From: Lithodes maja
Taxonomy: Eukaryota; Arthropoda; Malacostraca; Decapoda; Lithodidae
DNA: 64,000 nt
Assembly: GCA_037953745.1 (NCBI GenBank)
Contig: JBAKBP010000711.1
Coordinates: 1-64,000, forward strand
Direction: 5' to 3'
Part shown: piece by piece, positions 33,717-45,715 of the stretch
Numbering within the stretch: position 1 is the first letter of the stretch
Layout of the letters: every line of letters begins with the position of its first letter
The notes under the pieces: generated by a model
Told to the model about the DNA's origin: nothing
Seen by the model: only the letters and a program-made list of their open reading frames with translations
Database searches by the model: none
Position numbers and translations under genes: made by a program

Positions 33717-34658
33717 ATGGCTGATATGCGGCCTAGGAATACAGTACCAGCCCCAAACTCGCATAAACTCTTTTTGCGTATCGCCGTCATCAAGAGCCAG
33801 CACCAACAACATAGAGACCCCTTCAGAACACCATCTTCTTCCTCGGCATCCGTGATAGAAAATGGAGCCAAGCGGAGACGAATAGGGGAAACTCAATCAT
33901 CGGTAATAATGTGTCGGCATACCATCACCACCTCAGATCTTTCCCAACCTTCCATGCCCCCTGCACACGCCCAACAACCCTCCAACTTTAACCAGAATAC
34001 TATCCCTAAGGCGTGCACCAGCAGGAAACATCAAATGCCCCCGCAGCTCTCGATTACTGACCAAAACAAGCGAGAGAATGAGACACCACAACACGTGGAC
34101 GCACCCACCACCACGACTTCTTCTAAAACCTATTAACCAGACGACCAGCCCCTAGACCGGATTTCCAAACATGCACAACTAGTTCGGCATAAAAAACAAC
34201 CAGGTGCAACCACTGCACAACCCCTGCAAACTCTAAACATAGACATCACCAAAACGACCGAAACCAACCGTGCCCTTGCTGCCCGGAGATGCTTCCCCTG
34301 CAATATCCCAGCCAGAGGAGGATCTACCCCAGCTCCCGAGGGTGCCCCTTTTGCCCGGAGATACCCCAACTGTGACACCCCAGACACAAGAGACACTACC
34401 CGCATCGGTTATAACACTCGCTGGGGGAGCACGGTTACTGAGTCAGAGGCCGTAGCACCTGGTGTTGTTGCTAGTGTGACTCGGTTTCCCTTGTTTGGCA
34501 CTGACACGCCTTGTAAAACACAATCTGCGCAAGAGACCACACCCGGCTCCTTGAGCAGTCACTCTCCAGCCACTTGCTTGTCAACCCTCGAAAAGGAGCG
34601 ACTAGGGCATGTCGGCTTACCAGCCACCCCTAAGGTGAGCTTGTCACCAATGCCCTGA
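33717..34658 (+). pseudogene. Decayed Pro/Thr/Gln-rich reading frame
   Basis: From ATG 33717 one frame stays open to a TAA at 34134, then continues in the same frame to TGA at 34656-34658 with no further stop, about 313 codons with a single interruption. The sequence is rich in Pro, Thr, Ser and Gln (PSMPPAHAQQPSNFNQ, NGAKRRRIGETQ, LPATPKVSLSPMP). It probably encoded a mobile-element structural protein; no catalytic motif is seen. A low-complexity host protein is the alternative. Confidence 0.4.
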
Positions 34659-34809
34659 AAGACCTTGGTTGATCTGGTAGTTGAGGAGAAGATACCTTCT
34701 TTCCACAGCTTGGGTGAACGAGTGGACCAGTCGAGACGGGAGCAGCCGTGAAGGGATACCAGCTGCCCGAGACAACAAAGACCTGTGAGAAGGATCCCCA
34801 TTACTCGAC

Positions 34810-35040
34810 GCCTGTTGGAGCTCTTCAGCCCAGATCCAGACTCATGAAGAAGCTGGACTGTGTGTGAATCAGTCCGGAAGTTAGATGAGCCTATGTCGGA
34901 TCTCAAGAAGGGTCTGGCCTCAACACTCAGTGCCTGCTGGAGTTCTACAGTCCAGATCCAGACTCGTGACGAAGCCGGACTGTATGTGAATCAGTCCGGA
35001 AGTTAGACGAGCCTACATCGGATCTCAAGATGGGCCTGTT
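34810..35040 (+). repeat. Two ~110 bp direct repeats, 122 bp period
   Basis: 34810-34918 and 34932-35040 share GCCTG, CCAGATCCAGACTC, GAATCAGTCCGGAAGTTAGA and CGGATCTCAAGA, with substitutions throughout. Internal GTCCGGA/TCCGGACT strings allow local pairing. The rest of 34659-35519 shows nothing else recognisable. Confidence 0.7.
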
Positions 35041-35523
35041 CCAGCCATCTGTGTGCGAGTAGCCGGAACAAACACCTCCTTGATGACGGCCAGTGCCATG
35101 TGCTTCCTCGCCCCCCAGTGCTCTCCTGTCCTCTCCTTTTTAAGTGACTTTATGTTTTGTTGTGGTACAAGTGTTGTAGTGAGGTTTAGACCTAGATGTG
35201 CCGGGACTCGGCCAGTGTAACATAACCGAAGGCGTACTTTATGCCTTCCTTTGAGTCTTGTTATATTGTTACCCCGGTTGTTGGGGAACACTTACACCTG
35301 TCCCACACCGGCTTTATGTATAGATACTTTCTCGGGTCCGGGCTCCAGTGACCCCCTGAAGAGAAAATATAGATATAACACTGCCACTCTATTTTTACTC
35401 ATACTTACAAGTCATTATAGAGTACCTGCAACATATCTAAGTCTATGTGTTTCTTATAATTTAGACTTAGGCATTATAGTGTATTTTTGTTCTAGAGTTG
35501 ATATTTATAGATTCATGCTTTAA

Positions 35524-36133
35524 CCCATAAATGGCGACCGTCCTTAATGAAGGTTTTTCTGGTGCACTACGACCATCCTCAATAGATCCAGAGCATAAAA
35601 CAAAACTTAGAAGTACCCTAATGGCACTCAAAACAAAGAAATTGTGATTAGGTGAGATTATTCCCCTCCATAACTTGCTACCACTCCTACAAATGTGTCC
35701 CCCCTCCTCCTCCCCTCAATTATCCGGTATTTTCCCCATTATTCCCGATATTTTTCAAGTATTTTCGTGCGAGGCGGCTGGGAGAGAGGGGAGGAGGGTG
35801 GAGGAGTGTATCTCCAACCCTCTAAGCTTGTCTGAGAGCTCCTCTTGAGTCTCAGTACCATGCTAGACACCAGAAAGGGAGGATGTCCTACTCTCGCCGG
35901 TCAAGGTCATATTACGACCGTGGGGCTAAAATATACGATTTTCACCAGACAATTGCTGTTACACTTGTTTTATTGCTTTCCAATGTTCATATGTTCATAT
36001 TAAAAGCAAAATAGGTGCATATGGATAAGTAATAATTATATATAAGTTACATATGACGACTTTCGCCAGAATAGAACCAAATAGCTTCGCTTGACGGGAG
36101 GGTTTGAACTACCAAGGCTGCACAGTTTAGAGG
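35524..36133. mobile_element. 610 bp TTAA-flanked element
   Basis: TTAA at 35520-35523 and 36134-36137. It starts CCCATAAATGGCGACC and ends CACAGTTTAGAGG. Internal blocks match 7493-8122: GGCACT, ATTCCCCTCCATA, TTTTCGTGC, TTGTTTTATTG and AATAGGTGCATATGGATAAG. It is a diverged member of the same non-autonomous family. Confidence 0.6.
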
Positions 36134-36137
36134 TTAA

Positions 36138-39100
36138 AGTCCATCTCATTCAGACTCAATATATACAACCTTTGCATATTTATGCTTTAGAGCCCATTAC
36201 ATCCGGACTCTTTATACTTACCTTTTAGGGAGCTTTCGCTTCCTCATTTTATTACTTATTTAGCAATCATCTTTGTATAACTATTCAGTGTTTTGTGAAT
36301 TATTCAGTGCTACTTTGCCGTACTTTGTGAGGACGATTCGCTTGTTGTGAGGCCCATTGCCTCTCTGTTTATTAATTCTTTTATCCTATATGCGCCAGTT
36401 TATACCACCTAGTATACTATAACTTGTATATATATGTGCCCATGTTTTGGAGTGAATAATGCCATTGTACCCACTATTGTGTTTCTTTTGTTGCATGTCA
36501 TTTGTTTGGTATAAATAGAGTAAAAGCCAGTCCTCGCCCAGTCGAGAGCATCCTAAGTTGAAGACTACTGCACAATTCCCAGAGCTAGGAAGTGCGACCA
36601 GAATATACCTCGATCCTTAAAAGCGTGGTATAACAATGGCATTATGTGGAGTGGTAGAATAGCTCATGACAAAGTGGTATAACCATGTATAGAATATGGA
36701 CGAGCCCAAATCACCAAGACAGATAAATTAAATTCATGTGAGAGAAACAGTTGCAATGTAGGAGATAGATGGTGGAAATAAAAAGCATTCCGGTACAATT
36801 AACAGCCTAGTCATGTTTGTGAATTAAGAGTGGAATCTAGGAAGGATGCAAGGCATTAAATATAATAATGAAAAATATCTTGGAACATACTGGTTGATAA
36901 TGACTGAAGGGGAATATATAACAAATCATTCAGTCTCTGTTCTGATAGTATCACAAAACCTGTTATTTGTGTTAATAAAAGTTGCCAAAAAACTAAATCA
37001 CAGTTTACCCTACCAATAAGAAGCCTATTTATCGCCTGACTTATTGAGATATACTGTATATGTTAATAAATGTTACTTTTGTAAACAATATAAACATATA
37101 AAGTCTTCATAATGTAAAATTGAATAATCCTTTCCGAAACCATGAAAGTACCAGAATTAAATAATAGTTATGCCTACCATACAGTTGCCAAGACATGAAC
37201 CTGGGACAAGTGCTGTGAATGAGTGACTGGATTTAATGTTCTAGCAGGTTTAGGCTATATATAACATGAAACTTTATGAGCTTACTATATTGTAACAATG
37301 TTATTTGAAGTGAATAAGACCACTTTCTTTCATTAACACTGTAGTACTTATTTTTCCAAATCTAAGTATTCTACTAAGATGGGAATAATTCGACAGCTGT
37401 TCAGAAGTTGGTATCCTTTATTTAACAAAACTCCCCGGTAGCATGTATCATCATACCAATCGATTCTCAGTTTAGGCCGGAATGATTTCAATCCATAAAT
37501 TGAATAATACCGTCGACCCAATATAGATTGTACATGGAAACTCTTAAGTTCCCATTACCACCTATTCGGATACCCGTTATTCAGGCATTGATTCACTCCG
37601 ACTTCGATCCGAAGGCACGTCACTATTTCCAAAAGAATTTACAAACTTTACTACGCCTCAATATGTCCAATCGTAGGACCAAGGGTTTAATCAATTTAAT
37701 CTAGACTTTCCTATATTTACAACTTATCTATATATATATCATATAATCTCAAACATGTAAATATGGACCCGTAGGCAATTACTTAAATTTAACTCTATTC
37801 CGGAGTGTCCCACAATCGTGATTCCTATCTCACAGATTAATTAACACAATACAACTTAACTCTTATACTATATTCAATATTATCAAGTTTCAACTAATAT
37901 ATGTCATTACATAATTCAATATAACCGCTATTTCAAAAGTACCTATATCATCATTACAACATTATACACTTAATCACTTCGTATATCAGAAATTATAGCA
38001 ATTTCCAACTCAATGTTCAACTCAAATATAACATATCTATCAACACTTTGTCAACTTATTTCAATATTACAATATCTCTCGCAATAGTCGACTCAACTTG
38101 TTACTTATGATATGTTTACAGGATCGCTAATATTAGAACTATATTCCGTACAATAATCTCTTTAGTTGAATAACGATGTTTCCTTTACAACAAAACAATA
38201 TATTTCATCAAATGGACTAGAGTCCTTCCTAACTATTTCTCAAGCTAGGTCTAACCTATCGGCAAATATTATTTATCCCCTATTCTTGAATAATTCTCAA
38301 TACCCCGTTATCACTAACAATTATTCAATCAGATTCCCATATGATTCTTCCTTAGTAATTTCATTTACGTATTACCCTATAAGATCCTATTCTATTGATA
38401 GCTAAGTGGCATGGAGCCTTTTCTAACATTAACAGCTATCTTCTCTCAACACTGCATCTTTTTATTTATTCATGAGTCTAATCCTTTTCTCTTTATTTTG
38501 TTCTATAAGAACACATCTATTTTTAATGGTTGGTACCACTGGGTTTGTCTAGCATTTCTCTCTCTTTATTAAGTTGGTTGCGAGCCCATAAGGGTCCTTA
38601 TAAAAAAAAATGGGTTTCTTGCCTGGAACAATCTTCACCACCCCAAGGCCGCCCAATATCTCTTCTGGAAATCTTCAGTCCCATCTACCACTTGTCGCCC
38701 CTCTTGAATTGCTTAGCTGTAGGTATGTAAGCTAGCAATGTGGCGGCAAGCACCAGGATACTTGTGGTGTATCTGGCCGGCAGACGAAAACTGTGTTGGG
38801 CCAGGGGTGGACTTTACTGGATGCCGGTAAGGGAGCTGGAAGGCTGGAGCAGGCTTGTCCAAATTCCCATCACTTTGCAGGTGAGGGCGGGAAAGGTGGC
38901 TGCTGGCAGGTGAGCCCAGTGATGCTCGTGACAGAAGTGATGTCTGGGGCCCTGCCCACCTCTCTTTATAGTCCCTCCTCACGAAATGGCGCGCTGTGAT
39001 TGGTCGAGCCAGTCTCCCGGGCCCCAGCCGTGCGGCTTGAATGTTTCTCTCTCTCTCTTCCTGCTTTATATCATCATAATATATTCCTGGTAGCTTGTTG

Positions 39101-39464
39101 CAGATGTCTTGTAGTGGCTTACGGGAGTATGAGGCTTGCACCGGGAGAATAGACTTATTGCTACCAGGAGAAACGGTTTGTGGAAGGAGCGAGAGCAATT
39201 TAAAAGGCGAACGGGTAAGCGCGGCTGGCTGTGTTTGGGTTTGAAGCTCCTGGTTGGTCGAGCCGGAGGGTGTGACAATGTTGTGATACTCGCCAGGAAT
39301 GTCAGGTACAGCTGGTTTAAAGAGACGGTTCAATGCAGCGTGTTTATTGGCTGATGGCAGGATTCTTACTTCAAACATTATGTATTAACCTGTTATGGCA
39401 GTTAAATACAGGAAGCTTTCCACGCTATTTGTTTGAGGTTTATAACATGGTAACAGTAGCCTAC
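36138..39464. other. Non-coding, mostly AT-rich, one GC-rich island
   Basis: 36138-36640 has the LTR-like terminal block described at 31458. From 36640 to 38750 the DNA is AT-rich with no plausible gene. 38750-39390 is GC-richer, with CCTCTCTTTATAGTCCC (TATA-like) and GATTGGTCGAG (CCAAT-type on the other strand), which could be a promoter of an element. The minus-strand open frame at 38713-39378 lacks any motif. Confidence 0.4.
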
Positions 39465-39643
39465 CTGTGCCTGAGCTGCGACTGCCAAGCAAACTCCGCG
39501 GCGCTCTCCACTCTGCTGCTGATGAGCCTGGCCACCACATCTCTGGCATGGACATCGATGGTACAGATGGTCATGATCTTCTGACGCTGCTGCCGCGATA
39601 ACTCACCCAGAAGAAGAGATATCAGGGCGTTCAGCTGCTGCAC
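39465..39643 (-). CDS. Dynein beta heavy chain exon (IDVHARDVV)
   Basis: 179 bp, 59 codons plus AG. Reads VQQLNALISLLLGELSRQQ, KIMTICTIDVHARDVVARL and EFAWQSQLRH. IMTICTIDVHARDVV is nearly invariant in outer-arm beta/gamma chains and lies just before AAA1. Acceptor CTGTAG|GTG, donor CACAG|GTAGGC. The next exon (R-W-D then AAA1) is not found between here and base 1. Confidence 0.93.
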
Positions 39644-41265
39644 CTACAGATGGACAAAGAAAAGTAACACACTATTGTAGAGGGTGGTAAGAGTAGCATT
39701 AAGGTTCACTTCAAACATATAGGTAAAATAACCCACATAGACTACAATAAGATATCCTCAGAGTAGGTATCACATTATGTACTAAATTTGCTACCTTCCA
39801 TAATATAATAGAAAACGCAAGCTTGATCATCGGTTGTGTATAATTTCTCGCCCATGATCTATGCTACATGGAATATCCGCTCTTGGTGCAAATCATATGA
39901 TGTTGCACTAGATGACAATACCATATTTATACATGTCACGTGATTTAATGTGAGAAGCTATATTATCGTCATACTGTATAGCTACGTAAATGCTCAGAAC
40001 ACATCAAGGAAGAAAAAATAAGGGGGCTTGTTAAAATGTCGAACTAACGATCTATTGGTCTCAGTACGAGATGCTAGGCACTGTGCTACGCCTTCCGAAA
40101 TATGTAATGTATATGCAGCACTGGCTGGCGGGGTCTGAGGGAATGCTGGTGATCAAGGGAGTAACACGGTTGTGTGAATTAACATCCAAGGAAAAGGCAT
40201 AATAACTGAAATATGAGTTTAACAAAAGTCTGGAACGAGGTGAATTGCGCTATAGTCAGTGAGCGTTGTATGTTTGTAGAACTTAGTGGATAAATTATAT
40301 AGTACAATACCTATGCAGTATATATATGAAGTGAGAGTGAGGGGCAGGGAAACTGTTCCTCCGTGTTCTTGTCCATAATATTATGCTTTAAGCATAAGTT
40401 AAATAAACCAGCCATGCATTACTGTTTTAGAGAATTAATTAAGAATATCTTGTAACACTATGACACGACAGGTACTTAAATGCCCCTTCCATTCATGTAA
40501 TCATTAGGCTATCATAGTGAAGTTGGGTATATGTAAATGCTTAGATTAACCCTTAGCATCTGAGATCACACGATCGCGTGTTATTGTGGTATGGCCAAAA
40601 GTCAGATTATCACGCGATCCCGGGATATGACTCAGAAATTCAGGAAAAATAAGTTTATCTCGCAATTTGCGTGATATTTTGGGTAATAAGTTAGGGAAGT
40701 TGCATCTCCATGTGGAGCTATCTATCAACCACCATTTTCCTCCTATTGTGAGCCCAGCCCCCAGTCTGTGTGGCATGCAGGAGCTGTGGACCTTTAAACC
40801 GGGCCTATAAGCTGCCCACCCGGCTCATTATTACCCAGTGAAAGTGAATATGGAAATATTTGTGATTTATAAATATTATTTCTTACGTTATGTGTGTCTC
40901 AGTAGGAGGAAAGATCAGTCACGATACTCGAGGGGGGTGAATCATGGGAAAAGTGTGCTGATTTAGGACCTGGAATACCCTATTTTTTACAAGAAATCGT
41001 AAGTGTAGTGTGGTATATAATTATTATATATCTATATTTATATTTTTATATAATTATACAGTATTTATAATTTCATATACATTTTATATAATATATTATG
41101 TAATTTTATTGTGATATACTGTATAGGCCTATTTTTATTTTCCTATATTGTTTTTTATACATTTATTTATTTATTTGTTTTTGTTTTGTTTTGCTTTTTA
41201 TTTATTCATTTATTGTTTTATTTAGATATTTACATTTATATATACTGTATATATACTGTATATGT

Positions 41266-41741
41266 AGGTGTGGCAGAGTGGTCTTGCCACTGGACTGGTA
41301 ATCCAATGGACCCGGGTTCGAATCCCAATATGTCATTGGGAAGATATTATTGGGATGGAATTTGTGCTGTACCTAGTATAAGTGCATTACCACAACGTAC
41401 CAAAATGCCAAAAAAATACCCTCATTGTTCCCTGAATAAATAGCATTGTATGAATATTCCCATATTCAAAAATATGCTACAGGGGGGCAATGCCTAGTGA
41501 GTTGATTGCTCAATAGGTGGCGTTCTGCGAGTGAGGGTCCGAGTTTGGTGGATGAGACTGTGAAGCGCAGAGGCGAGGTGGCTTCAGAGATGGAGTTGCT
41601 TCGAGCCGCGAAGCTTCGCATGTCTCACTCCCTAGACTGGAGCAAGACCTCACGGGCTTCACCGTGTTCAGCGGTAGAGTGTAAAGGCAATCAGCCTATG
41701 CCCGACAGGGAGTAGTTGGAATATAGAAGAAAAAAAAAAAA
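41266..41741 (+). mobile_element. SINE copy 2, full length, tRNA-Thr-like head
   Basis: The head has a pol III A box TGGCAGAGTGG (41271-41281) and B box GGTTCGAATCC (41315-41325). The anticodon arm TGGA-CTGGTAA-TCCA gives anticodon GGT (Thr). The roughly 400 bp body and A-rich tail match 44191-44685. It was transcribed by RNA polymerase III and mobilised by a LINE; which one is unknown. Confidence 0.8.
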
Positions 41742-42300
41742 TATATATATATATATACTGTATATTTATACAGTATATACATACTGTATTGTAATGTATT
41801 TAATTTGAATTTTTTTTTATATAGCCTATTAAAAAAAATATATATTTTTATTTTTTTATTTTTTTTTATTATTTTCTTTAACATTTATTTATTTATTTAT
41901 ATTTTGGTTTTGGTTTATATTTTTGTTTTGATTTAGATTTTTGTTTTTCTTTTTTCTATTTTTTTCTATTTTTATTTATTTATTTACCGGTATGTATTCA
42001 TTTTATTTATTTATTTGTTTTTGTTTTGTTCTTTATTATTTATATATTTATTTATATGTTTGTTTTTATTTTATATTTGTTTTGTTTTGATTTTTTGTTT
42101 TTTTTGTTTTTTTAATTTATTCATGTATTCATTCATTCACTTTCTTCATTCATTAATTAATTTACCTTCTTCATTCACCTTCTTCATTAATTCATTCATT
42201 CATTTGCCTTCTTCATTCACCTTCACACGTTCACCTGCATTCACCCACCTTCATTCACCTTCATTCACCCACCTTCATTAATCACTTCATCATCAAAGTG
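41742..42300. repeat. AT-rich and (TTCA)n low-complexity tract
   Basis: 41742-42110 is dominated by TTTAT/TTTGT runs. 42110-42290 is TTCATTCA with CACC interruptions. There is no gene; 42300-43497 is unique-looking non-coding DNA of the TTAA-flanked insert. Confidence 0.7.
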
Positions 42301-43525
42301 GATATAGGCCTCCTGGGGAAACCACTATAATATAATAACGTGTCTAGTGCAACACCTCCTTGGGTGATGTGAAAAACTGCACTAGTCACCAAATAATTTA
42401 CTAATTTTAGTATTCCTTGACTAAACACACAAGTGCATATACTATCAAGAACTAAATGGAACAAAAACTATAGAAATTGCGATACAAGGCTAATGACAGT
42501 GAAATGACATTTCCGCCAAAAAATGACTACGAAATTTATTCAGTTTAGCAAAGTCATGTGCAATATAGAACATGACCCCATTCATGACAAACAGGTGTTC
42601 TATGAACATTATACAAATATTGACAATGAAATGTGTATAAAGGTGTTATATATTGTGGCAAAAACATCAACTGTATAAACATTCGCATTTATTTACACAG
42701 CAATACCAATGCATGGAAACAATTGTGCATAGCTCGCTAACCAATTATGCTTTAGTGTTGTGGTTTTCACTGTTAGAAAGAGCATAATTTGTTCAATTCC
42801 GGTGATATATAACGTTATAAACGAATCCGAGCAAATACCGCAACGCCGAAGCGGGGAACTGCTCGGAGCCCAGCTTTGGCCGTGGAGCAGCGATGGATGA
42901 AAAGAAAATATTCGCATTTTTGGCCATTTATTTTAAGTATTACTAGAACTAAAAGTATTTTTTGTAGGAAGTTTTGTTTTTTGTATTCTCTTCCTCATTA
43001 TCTTGGCTTTTCATACAGACTAAATTGTAAACTACGGGCCTCGTAACCATGAACTAAATCTAACATTTGATAAACCATATCATGCAAAATACTATTTTTT
43101 TTGTTTTGGGTCACTGCTTGAGAACTATTGAAAATAGACAATTTCTAATTTCAGATTTGGAACGAGCAGAAACAATACTTTTATTTGAGCATATCAAAGG
43201 AAATGGTAATCACTCAAAATTCCGAGATAAGACGGTGTGAACACAATAACTCGGCAAATAAGTTTATTCCGGATTCGTTTATACTATCATGTTTCAATTC
43301 ATTTAGATTTGTTTTTTGTATTGTGTAGCATAGTAATTCCTCCTTCCCTTCACATACGATACATTACAATAAACAGCATTCTGGTGGCTGGGAATAGAGC
43401 AATAAGGTAGGCTTCGAAAAAGCTTCTGGGCCAAATTCGCCACCCAGAGACCATGCAGGCTGTCTGCCGTAACTTACTGTAACTTAATCTGTCTCAAGGG
43501 GTTAATATCCAGTATTCGAAAATGG

Positions 43526-43889
43526 AAGTGAAGCATGGATGTTGGTTGAGAGACTCAGACCAAGAGTGAGAGCAGTGGAAATTAATTACTTAAGAAGTGC
43601 GTGCGGAGTTACATGGAGGGATAGACAGACTAATGAAGAAGTAAGAAGGAGGTGTGGTGTGGAGGTAGATGTGCTGGAAAGTGTGAAAAGGAACAACTTG
43701 AGATGGTTCGGCCATATGGAACGTATGGAAAGCGAGAGAATGACTAAGAGGGTGTACGAGAGCGAGGTGGAGGGACAGAGAGGGAGAGGTAGTAGGGCAT
43801 CGACTGACTGGGGACAGGGGTGCATAGAGGTGGTTCGTTCGTGGCCACCCCTTCGGGGATCACGGCGTCGGGCAATAGATAGATAGATA
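43526..43889 (+). mobile_element. RTE-like LINE, 3' end only
   Basis: Flanked by GAAAATGG at 43518-43525 and 43890-43897, a clean 8 bp target duplication; the paralogous site at 44727 has it once. The frame reads GSEAWMLVERLRPRVRAVE, RSACGVTWRDR, LRWFGHMERM and RMTKRVYESEVEGQRGRG, the C-terminal block typical of RTE-clade polymerases. It ends in (GATA)n, as RTE elements end in simple repeats. It is strongly 5'-truncated and not functional. Confidence 0.75.
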
Positions 43890-43897
43890 GAAAATGG

Positions 43898-44653
43898 ATA
43901 ATATATCGTAGGCTTGGGCATAAACCTTTAACTGTCTTGACAGCGTAATGGTTATTGCGCAGAATTTTGGTGTGAGTATCCTAGGTTTGAATCCTTGGAG
44001 TACCACATGTATTCATTAGTTTCATTGATTTCATTAATTAGGTGTATTTGTAGGTTAATTGGTGGGTTGGTGATAATATGAATTTATTCAGGTACAGGAA
44101 TAATTCTTAGTGAGGCCTTCCCTTGTGGTTAAGTGCCCCATCAATTACCCCTTCCATTTGTATAATCAGTAGGCTATCATAGTGCAGGGGAGGTGTGGCG
44201 GAGTGGTCTTGCTACTGGACTGGTAATCCAATGGACCCGGGTTCGAATCCCAATATGTCAATGGGAAGATATTATTGGGATGGAATTTGTGCTGTACCTA
44301 GTATCAGTGCATTACCACAGCACACCGAAATGCCAAATAAATACCCTCATTGTTCCCTGATTAAATAGCATTGTATGAATATTCCCATATTCAAAAATAT
44401 GCTACAGGGGGGCAATGCCTAGTGAGTTAAATGCTCAATAGGTGGCGTTCTGAGAGTGAGGGTCCGAGCCTGGGGGATGAGACTGTGAAGCACAGAGATG
44501 GAGCAGCTTCAGAGATGGAATTGCTTCTGGCCGTGAAGCTTCGCATGTCTCACTCCCTAGACTGGAGCAAGACCTCACGGGCCTCACCGTGTTCAGCGGT
44601 CGAGTGTAAAGGCTATCAGCCTATGCCCGAGAGGTAGTAGTTGGAATATAGAG

Positions 44654-44688
<35 letters not shown>

Positions 44689-44920
44689 GGGTACCTGTAT
44701 ATGTACATGCTTAGATTAATATCCAGTATTCTAGAATGGATAATATATCGTAGGCTTGTGCATAAATCTTTAACTGTCTTGAAAACGTAATGGTTAGTAC
44801 ACAGAATTTCAGTGTGAGAATCCTTGGAGTACCACATGTATTCATTAGTTTCAATGATTTCAATAATTAGGTTTATTTGTAAGTGAATTGGTGGGTTGGT
44901 GATAATATGAATGCAAAATA
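43898..44920 (+). repeat. Local duplication in dynein intron
   Basis: 43898-44100 (ATAATATATCGTAGGCTTG to GGTTGGTGATAATATGAAT) is repeated at 44737-44912, and 44140-44190 plus 44686-44735 match 40470-40549 plus 43502-43524. Undoing the three insertions gives two tandem copies of a unit of a few hundred bp. SINE copy 3 sits at the copy boundary. Confidence 0.7.
44191..44685 (+). mobile_element. SINE copy 3, full length, long polyA
   Basis: Same head as copy 2 (TGGCGGAGTGG, GGTTCGAATCC) and the same body, ending in about 33 A. The empty counterpart is at about 40530-40535 (ATCATAGTGAAGTTGGGTA). The long A tail suggests a young insertion. Confidence 0.82.
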
Positions 44921-45002
44921 ATAACGCTTGGAGGTAGCTGGAGTACAGTGCCTATGTGATCATTATATATAAAGTGTTAGTAAAGTATATCTGCAGGCTG
45001 AC

Positions 45003-45110
45003 CTGTTTGCGGTAGTAGTCCCTGAGAGCGTTCTCGTAGCCTTCTTCCAGGCGAGCAAAGGCGGCGCTCACCTCCACTGTCCAGTAGATCTGAGTCCCCG
45101 TCAGGGCCAC
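45003..45110 (-). CDS. Dynein beta heavy chain exon (TQIYWTVEV)
   Basis: 108 bp, 36 codons, phase 0 at both ends: VALTGTQIYWTVEVSAAF and ARLEEGYENALRDYYRKQ. Acceptor GAGCAG|GTG, donor CAG|GTCAGC. The block FARLEEGYENA is characteristic of outer-arm beta chains and sits between the previous exon's GDYPAQ and the next exon's VQQLNALI. Confidence 0.93.
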
Positions 45111-45319
45111 CTGCTCAACACAGACAACAGTTTATATAATGATAATAATTATTACTATTATGTACACTACAAAGGCTGTGCAATCAACAACAACAGCACA
45201 AGCAAGAGTAGCCGACGTCAGGATACGGGAACAACAAGGGCACAAGAGCTCAGAAATTCATATTGTGACGCGCCCTAGTAACCCGGAAGCTAACCCAACA
45301 AAACGTGGCTACCACGAAG

Positions 45320-45715
45320 ATGGCCACCACCAGCTCCCAGGAGAGACCTCAAGCACCAGAAGACGTTTTAGACCTCAAGGCCAACAACCCTGGTGTAGCA
45401 GAGATAAGACAGGCTAATTGCACTGCCCTGACCCAGTTATCAATTGTACTAGGAGCAATCCTAAGTTTGGTCTAGGTAGGTTGGCACTACCAGAGGTGAA
45501 CTTGATGACACCAAAGATAGGCTCAAAGATAGGTTAGATGCTACCACTGTTACAAGTAGGCTTGATGTTACCATAGGTGGGCTTGATGACACTAAAGACA
45601 GGCTCGAAGCTGTAACAAGTAGGCTCAATGCTACCAGAGGTAGGCTTAACACTGCCACATCAAAGTCTGCAACAACCAGTTGCCAAATCCAAATCTCCCA
45701 TCAAGACTAAAGTCC
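45320..45715 (+). pseudogene. Gag-like fragment with coiled coil
   Basis: From ATG 45320: MATTSSQERPQAPEDVLDLK, then ANNPGVAEIRQANCTALTQL and SIVLGAILSLV to a stop at 45473. Two bases out of frame the sequence continues VGTTRGELDDTKDRL, TSRLDVTIGGLDDTKDRLE, TSRLNATRGRLNTATSK, a heptad-rich coiled coil made of internal repeats. This looks like the N-terminal part of a retroelement structural protein. No other gag or pol motif follows; it lies in the intron on the strand opposite to dynein. Confidence 0.45.

Larger units (their letters stand above)
40550..43501. mobile_element. 2.95 kb TTAA-flanked insertion
   Basis: TTAA at 40546-40549 and 43502-43505, ends CCCTTAGCATCTGAG and CTGTCTCAAGGGG. 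The paralogous sequence at 44714-44727 reads AGATTAATATCCAG without the insert, so both boundaries are fixed by an empty site. It has no transposase; it contains SINE copy 2, AT-rich tracts and a TTCA-rich tract. Near the left end the string CACGATCGCGTG and ATCACGCGATC form CpG-rich partial palindromes. Confidence 0.65.

Noticed and set aside
38713..39378. 221-codon minus-strand open frame before the last dynein exon
   Set aside because: No motif, unusual composition, no splice relation to dynein; probably chance in a GC-richer island.
41266..41340. A tRNA-Thr gene
   Set aside because: A and B boxes are present, but the acceptor stem does not close and the same head plus body recurs at 44191, so it is a SINE head.
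42015..42281. Phe/Leu-rich membrane-protein-like frame
   Set aside because: Translation of T-rich low-complexity sequence.
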